Origin: Epiperipatus broadwayi
Lineage: Eukaryota > Onychophora > Udeonychophora > Euonychophora > Peripatidae
DNA: 64,000 nucleotides
Direction: 5' to 3'
NCBI GenBank assembly: GCA_028023455.1
Contig: JAQFVV010000072.1
Coordinates: forward strand, 2,374,501 to 2,438,500
Part shown: in pieces, positions 58,497-64,000 of the stretch
Numbering within the stretch: position 1 is the first letter of the stretch
Layout: every line of letters starts with the position of its first letter
Position numbers and translations under genes: made by a program
Notes under the pieces: generated by a model
Told to the model about the DNA's origin: nothing
Database searches by the model: none
What the model saw: only the letters and a program-made list of their open reading frames with translations

Positions 58497-58594
58497 ATTT
58501 TTTTCATATGTCATAGCATTGGTCGGGACATGAACCCACAAACGTCTGCAACCAACTACTTGCTTGCAAGGCGGCTGCGATGACCTGTCGGCTA
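58497..58594 (-). mobile_element. tRNA-derived SINE (SINE B)
   Basis: The complement reads TAGCCGACAGGTCATCGC, CCGCCTTGCAAGCAAGTAG, ACGTTTGTGGGTTCATGTCC (B box region) and CCAATGCTATGACATATG, followed by the tail. It is the long-variable-arm subfamily. The open frames crossing it on both strands are shadows. Confidence 0.8.
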
Positions 58595-58599
58595 TATTA

Positions 58600-59205
58600 A
58601 TAAATTGAATTAATACAAAAAATATTAATAAATAAATTGGAAATATAAATAATTTTTCCATAAATTTTTTCTTTTTCAAAAAAAAAAATAACTATATGAA
58701 CAAAAAACCTGGACATATGATAAAAAAAAATTGGCAGTGAATTAGGATAATTTTGGACTCGGAATGAAACAAAATTGCTATGAAAATGCTTAATATTTTT
58801 AAAGCAAACTTAAATATATTATAAGAATAGTTTAAACCTACACATATTTTTATTGTCAATCAACATAGATAATATTTATGGAGAAGTAATTTTTTTACTC
58901 TCCAACAAATCTATGTAAGCATTGAATCATCAATGGATGCTAGATGGTTGCACAATCAGATACTCATGAAACTGGAATTTGTTTTATTAAAATAGAAAAA
59001 AGAAGTCAAATTGACAGATCTCTGTCATTTTTTTCTCTTCACTTATCCTATTTTAAAAGAGACAGTTTCATTAGTTTGATATCCTTTTATATGCATATGA
59101 ATTTATCTAACAAAAAATCATTTTGCACCTATCACCAGTTTTTGCAATAATTTATTACTTACCAAATTCACCACTTTTATTTTGCCATAATATCTCATAT
59201 AAATG
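58600..59205. other. No recognised feature
   Basis: AT-rich spacer. CATCAATGGATGCTAGATGG near 58928 resembles a family A 3' piece. Confidence 0.45.
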
Positions 59206-59210
59206 TAATT

Positions 59211-59505
59211 ATCCACTCTACTTTGAACACTTTTTAGCGGAAACCTTTTATGGTACATATATGCATACCCTATCTTACATTTCAACTGTCCTGTAGTCTT
59301 CTTCAGAGCTATGATATAATGAACAAAATAAAATACATAACTATATAAATAATACCATAAAAAATGTAGTTATGTATTTTATTTTGTTCATTATATCAAA
59401 GCTCTGAAGAAGACTGCAAGACAGTCAAAACGTAAGATAGTGTATACATATATGTACAATAAAAGATTTTTGCTAAAAAGTGTTTTAAGTAAAGTGAATA
59501 AATTG
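59211..59505. mobile_element. Fold-back element with two hairpin motifs
   Basis: The arms of about 140 bp (59211-59358, 59367-59505) are inverted copies, for example TAGTTATGTATTTTATTTTG against CAAAATAAAATACATAACTA. Each arm has a hairpin motif. The plus one reads CTGAAGA A GACTG CAAGA CAGTC AAAACG (59404-59431). The arm ends CACTTTTTAGC match across the element. It is related by its hairpin and by the TTTTTAGC/AAAAAGTG ends to 49991-50253 and 32440-32540. Confidence 0.82.
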
Positions 59506-59509
59506 AGTT

Positions 59510-59940
59510 TATAACATGGGAGTTCATAAGAAGTTGGGGTGCTGGGCTGCAATCCATGTATTTGAATTCCAGAGACTGATATTTTATCACTGTGTTTAAC
59601 CAGGTAGCACATTATTATTGTTACGCTGGGTCACAAACATTCTAAGGTGATTGTATATTAATAATTTTTATTAGTCACTTATTAGATTAGAGATTATTCA
59701 ATAATGAATAATGAAAATTACAAGTTGGTATTTTCAACTATTGCAGTAATGTTAATTAAGCTACATCATAAAATAATGAGCGGCATTATAATACTTCTAG
59801 TGGTCATTTAAAATTAAAACAAAACGGAAATTAAAACAGACATTCTGACCGGACATAAAAGAAGAATCTCTATAGTGCAAAGCTTTATTCCTATTATAAT
59901 AATTTAATATTATTCATTTGTGTGAATTAGAAGTTAAAAT
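59510..59940. other. No recognised feature
   Basis: A stretch at 59535-59640 (GGGTGCTGGGCTGC, GTATTTGAATTCC) has weak pol III box-like text. It is not called. Confidence 0.45.
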
Positions 59941-59958
59941 CAGATGAAGAAAAAAATT

Positions 59959-60076
59959 GTCAAGCGTTGTTAGCCGAGAGGTCAGCGCAGCCCCCTTGCA
60001 AGCAAGCAGTTGGTTGCAGACGGTTGATGCGGGTTCGCTTCCCGGCAGATGCTATGACATATGAAAAAAAAAAAAT
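59959..60076 (+). mobile_element. tRNA-derived SINE (SINE B) with 17-bp duplication
   Basis: This full-length copy has GTCAAGCGTTGTTAGCCG, AGAGGTCAGCGCAGCC, a longer variable region, GCGGGTTCGCTTCCCGG and a poly(A) tail. The flanking direct repeats AGATGAAGAAAAAAATT (59942-59958) and AGATGACGAAAAAAATT (60077-60093) differ at one base. It is the best-preserved copy of its subfamily and looks recent. The open stretch 59982-60248 minus is a shadow. Confidence 0.9.
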
Positions 60077-60099
60077 AGATGACGAAAAAAATTAAAGAA

Positions 60100-60620
60100 A
60101 ATGCTAATGACTTTAATGTTCGAGAAATCATTAGAAATTCGAGCCCCAGAATCCATCCTGCACCAAACCGCGCGGAGGATGGATGAAGAAGAAATAAGAT
60201 AATGTTCATATAGTAGCCTCTAATATTAAAAAAATTCATCAGGCTCAAATATGGTGTTAAATGTATTATTTATCTACACATTTATGATAATTATTAATGA
60301 ATATTCATAAGTATTTAAAAGTATTATTTGATATCGTTGTAATCATATAGAAATAATTATATATGATTTATAGTAATTAATATATATATAAAATAGCAAA
60401 TAATTCGCATAAGAATGCCACAACAAATAATAGTCATGTTGGGGATACTATTATTTTTTTAAAAAAACTGTTTTTTACGGTTTGAAAATAATTACTACTA
60501 CGAGAAAAAACAGTCGGAAATTAGCCATAAAAATAATTCCGATGACTTCTAATATATTTCATTTATTCAGTGTTCGCATATAATTAATAGAAGAATAAAA
60601 AGGCAGCGAAATTGTTATCT
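60100..60620. other. No recognised feature
   Basis: AT-rich spacer. A small GC-rich palindrome is at 60150-60184 (CATCCTGC...CCGCGCGG...GGATG). Confidence 0.5.
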
Positions 60621-60623
60621 TGG

Positions 60624-61160
60624 ACAGATTAGATGAGAAGACAGAGTATTGCTGTTTTATGCAGATTAAATTAGACGAAAGAGATTAAGGCTGACTTGTA
60701 CAAATTAAATGAGAATAGAGAGATTATAGCTGTCTATTCTGCTAAATGAAAAAACTAGAGATAATTGATGGCTAACGCAGATTAAATGAAAAGGTAAAAT
60801 AACGGATTTTAAATAAAAAAATAGAAGTCCTTGCTATATTGTGGATATGAAATGAAAATACAATGATCATGTCTATCTTAGGCAGATTGAATGAGAATAC
60901 TAAATCCTTTCTCATGTGGATTGAGATAAAGCGTCATTATTATCATATGCAGATTAAATCAAAACAGAAACATCGCTGTCTTATGAAGTTGAAATGACAT
61001 GACAGAAGTCATGTTTGTCTCATGCCTATTTAATAAGAGGACAGTTGATTGTCTTATGGATATTAAGTGAGAAGATATGCATTCTTGCTGTCTATGCAAT
61101 TGAAATGAGAAGACAGAAGATCGTTGCTGCCTTATGCAAATAAAATATAAACTCAAAACG
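60624..61160. repeat. Degenerate minisatellite, about 38-bp units
   Basis: About 14 units have a consensus near GCAGATTAAATGAGAAGACA then GAGATTGCTGTCTTAT. Unit starts are near 60624, 60661, 60700, 60742, 60778, 60848, 60884, 60919, 60950, 60985, 61026, 61060, 61099 and 61138, so spacing is about 31-42 bp with one longer gap. It is strongly diverged. The antisense open frame 60959-61156, with repeated FQLH/QQE-type text, is produced by the repeat. Confidence 0.8.
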
Positions 61161-61169
61161 TCATTGCTT

Positions 61170-63065
61170 TGTCGTAGGTTAGGTAAATAATCTTCAATGA
61201 AAACATATCTAGGTTTGCTAATGATAATATTTAAAAATGGGAGGGGGGGGATTATTTCTGAACTATTAGAACCAATTAAATATTAAATCGTTGATAAAAT
61301 TAGTTCCAGATCTTATAAAAAATATTTCCATATTTTAAAATATACTATTTTTTAATACCTATTAAAATAAACGACTTTTGGAAAAGGAATGGAATTTGTA
61401 TTTATTAATGAGCGATTCTCAAACGACAAATTCTTATCTTCTTCCAGTGTTCACTTAAAACTATTAATGGATAATTTTCAGAGAGATTCTGTTCAAATAT
61501 TCAATTTGTTCTTTTTGCAGAAGATGAATTTGTTTCAAAATTGTATTTAATAATAATATATCCAAAGTTGACAATGGAAGTTCCATAAGTGTTTGTTCTC
61601 CATGTTTGTTTTTGTAATCCTGCATGATTTAAAATTGTGGCAGAGTTTCAATTTCTGGACATATCCTCAGATTCCTGTTTAGACTCTCAGGTTTATCAAC
61701 TCCTGAGTAGTAACCAGATTATTTTTTTGTTTCTGTTTTTCTGTTAATAGAAACTAACATCATTTATTTATCTACATGATAATTAGAACAACAGGAATAC
61801 AATTAATTTGGAGATGGAAACTTCTTTATGAGGGGATATGATGGTTTGCTAGGCAATGAATTTGTACATATAAAAGAACCTTGTTCAATTTTTTTAAGAA
61901 TATCAGTAGTTTCTAGTGTGTATTTGAATACATTTTCACTACATATCAGACTGCATAAGGATATTTAAATAGATTGCAAGTTAGTGTGTGTTGTATATTG
62001 ACATGATTATTTTCATGAGTAAAAAATGTCTAAAACACATTAATACACTCCTATATATTGAAACAGATATACTGTTCCCCGTGTATATATATTCAAAAGA
62101 TCCTCCCTCCCCCATTTAAAAAAGACTAGCATGATTTGATCAAATTAAAAAAGAAAGTTAAAAAGTTTATAGTTAAAAGAAAATCATTATTGATTTTATA
62201 ATTTTGAATTATGATGTAAATAAAAGCTGGCAGTTATTAAAAAAAATATTTTTAATTTTTGGAACAATGTTTTTAAATAAAGTGTTATATCAGCTGGAGG
62301 CAGTCTTAATCAATTGAAAAACATGGCTTAATCTTTATGCTTTCTTATCTATCCCACTAAAAAGGTAGATTATCCAATCATTATGAAGAGAAAGGCAATT
62401 GGGCTTAAATGAGAGCAGTATGCAAATTAGGTACAGTGGGAAAAGGGCTGTTTAATCAGTCCAAGAATCATATATAAATAGTCAAGTTGCAAATTCAGAG
62501 GCAGATTAGATTTGATTTTAAAACAAGAGACTTTGAAAGAGTTTTAAAAAGTTTTTTCAGAGAGATTTTAAGGATATCAAATAGTTATATTTTTTTTTCC
62601 AAAGAGATATTTTTCAAGTAGCTGCCAAAGAAGAATTTTGAAAAAAAAAAAAAAGATTTCAATTTTAAAAGGATATTAAAGAACCTCTGTTAATGATGGA
62701 AAAAGAAAGCCTTATTAAGGAAATTATAATGATGGAAAAATAAACCAACAGCTTCATCTCTTCGTTCTAAGCCATGATTTTTCACGATTTGCCTGGATAA
62801 CCATCATGAAAGGGATTAACGCCATTCAGCTTAAATAAAACGACCCCTTTTTGAAGGAACAAACTGGTTAAATAAAGGTAATGATTTTATGAAAATATTC
62901 GAAATTATATGTGTTTTTTTTAAAGACAAAACAAAATGTCTTTATTATAAATAAAATAAAATAAAAAGAATTATTAATAAATATAGCTGCATGAAAATAT
63001 GTTTGTTACTGGAAAATTATGAATGAAACTAAAATTATGAAAATCATTTATTCTTGATAAAGGAT
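61170..63065. other. No recognised feature
   Basis: AT-rich spacer. A short stretch at 61618-61690 resembles 10185-10265. The segment 62490-62900 is A-rich with AGAGA tracts, but no exon was confirmed. Confidence 0.45.
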
Positions 63066-63071
63066 AAATGT

Positions 63072-63651
63072 AAATGCTTACCTGCATATTGAAATAAAAT
63101 TACAAATGCTTAATACTTACCTGAATATTGATTTTGTGGGAGTAATTTAAACCACATTACTGGATTTAATAAATCTAATGAAATATTATATGGATTCTAA
63201 ATGCTCATCTGCATGTTGACATAAAATGACCAATGCTTAATGCTCATCTGAATATTGATTTTGTGGGAGTAATTTAAACCACATTACTGGATTTAATAAA
63301 TCTAATGAAATACTATATGGACTCTAAATGCTTACCTGCATATTGAAATAAAATTACAAATGCTTAATACTTATCTGAATGTTGATTTTGTGGGAGTAAT
63401 TTAAACCACATTTCTGGATTTGATAAATTTAATGAAATATTATATGGACTCTAAATGCTCATCTGCATGTTGATATAAAATGACCAATGCTTAATGCTCA
63501 TCTGAATATTGATTTTGTGGGAGTAATTTAAACCACATTACTGGATTTAATAAATCTAATGAAATACTATATGGACTCTAAATGCTTACCTGCATATTGA
63601 AATAAAATTGCAAATGCTTAATACTTACCTGAATATTGATTTTGTGGAAAG
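63072..63651. repeat. 127-bp tandem satellite with alternating A/B units
   Basis: Unit starts (AAATGCT) fall at 63072, 63199, 63326, 63453 and 63580, an exact 127-bp period. Odd units read CTTACCTGCATATTGAAATA; even units read CTCATCTGCATGTTGA-ATA. The true higher-order repeat is therefore a 254-bp dimer (A-B-A-B-A). Within each unit a half-repeat (CCTGCATATTGA / CCTGAATATTGA) shows an older internal duplication. The array ends at TTTTGTGG in the fifth unit. Confidence 0.93.
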
Positions 63652-64000
63652 AAAATAATGAAACTTATGCACATAAATGCACTCCTCTCTGTAAAGTAAC
63701 TAACTAAACTGCTTTCAACCTTTTCATAAATGAAATGAAAATGAGCCATCACATAGATATGAATGAACTTTATTAGAAATTGCAAATTAATTGTTATTAA
63801 ATAAAATTATTGTTACTAAAAATTAAATCTTAGTTATCCAGTTGTTCAATTCTATTTTGTTTTTGTTGCATCATTCATTGCATTTGTTCATGAGAATCTC
63901 ATGCCTCCTGAGCTATGTCTGGCATAACTAGACTTAGATAAGTCAGGTTGTAGTGAGATGGAACTCTAGTGGCACCGTTTGGAAAACCAAACATAGAAAT
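63652..64000. other. No recognised feature
   Basis: AT-rich DNA after the array up to the window end. CATGCCTCCTGAGC near 63901 is slightly GC-richer but not identified. Confidence 0.5.

Noticed and set aside
59404-59431. Calling an active hammerhead ribozyme
   Set aside because: The G of GAAA is replaced by A here, an extra A follows CTGAAGA, and the sequences flanking the core do not form a convincing stem I. Only resemblance is claimed.
60959-61156. 65-codon minus frame with repeated motifs
   Set aside because: Produced by the 38-bp tandem repeat; no independent coding evidence.
63072-63651. CRISPR array
   Set aside because: The units are contiguous with no unique spacers, the period is 127 bp, and the genome is eukaryotic.
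1-64000. Assignment to octopus or another cephalopod
   Set aside because: The tRNA-headed repeats suggested it, but the highly abundant cephalopod repeats I know are missing, and base composition seems too AT-rich. The phylum is left open.

Overview
This window looks like a piece of an AT-rich invertebrate animal genome (estimated by eye at more than 70% A+T). The evidence is as follows. There are no long open reading frames and no operons. There is one plausible coding exon with matching splice signals. Non-LTR retrotransposons, tRNA-derived SINEs, hAT and Tc1/mariner-type DNA elements and fold-back elements fill much of the readable sequence. The phylum cannot be fixed. Cephalopod-like SINEs came to mind, but the repeats I associate with octopus genomes are absent.

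Gene content is very low. The best gene evidence is a minus-strand exon at 44090-44339. It has an in-frame stop just upstream of its ATG, 63 codons ending in the first strand of a FERM-like domain, an acceptor and a strong GTAAGT donor in phase 0. A relatively CpG-rich stretch with a YY1-like site (about 45060-45545) lies upstream and is a candidate promoter. Everything below 44090 may then be a long first coding intron. A second, weaker candidate is a 50-codon ankyrin-like open stretch on the minus strand at 58311-58463. A GC-richer island at 37562-37740 is unexplained.

Layout. 1-3.1 kb: no recognised features. 3.2-7.8 kb: RTE-type and other LINE fragments, an inverted repeat pair and a 799-bp fold-back element with a 13-bp target duplication. 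7.8-16.2 kb: mostly featureless AT-rich DNA. 16.2-17.1 kb: a complete TA-flanked, pogo/Tigger-like non-autonomous element. 17.8-27.6 kb: scattered RTE tails, SINEs, a tandem array of tRNA-like units, and family A repeats in inverted pairs. 27.7-31.4 kb: a broken LINE with a reverse-transcriptase domain carrying three nested insertions, followed by a hAT element with a perfect 8-bp duplication and half of a fold-back element. 31.8-41.9 kb: hAT-like elements, palindromes, old RTE tails and a LINE fragment. 44-45.6 kb: the FERM-type exon and its putative promoter. 47-60 kb: more family A, SINE, fold-back and hAT copies. 60.6-63.7 kb: two tandem arrays, one of about 38-bp degenerate units and one of 127-bp units arranged as alternating A/B dimers.

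The most interesting recurring signal is a small hairpin motif, CTGANGA, then a variable stem, then GAAA(C). It appears in at least nine places, mostly inside palindromic elements. The stem bases change in a compensatory way between copies. It resembles the core of the hammerhead motifs reported from Penelope-like retroelements, but departs from a canonical active ribozyme. Nothing here acts as a pathway or operon; the window is mainly a record of nested transposition around, at most, one or two host gene exons.
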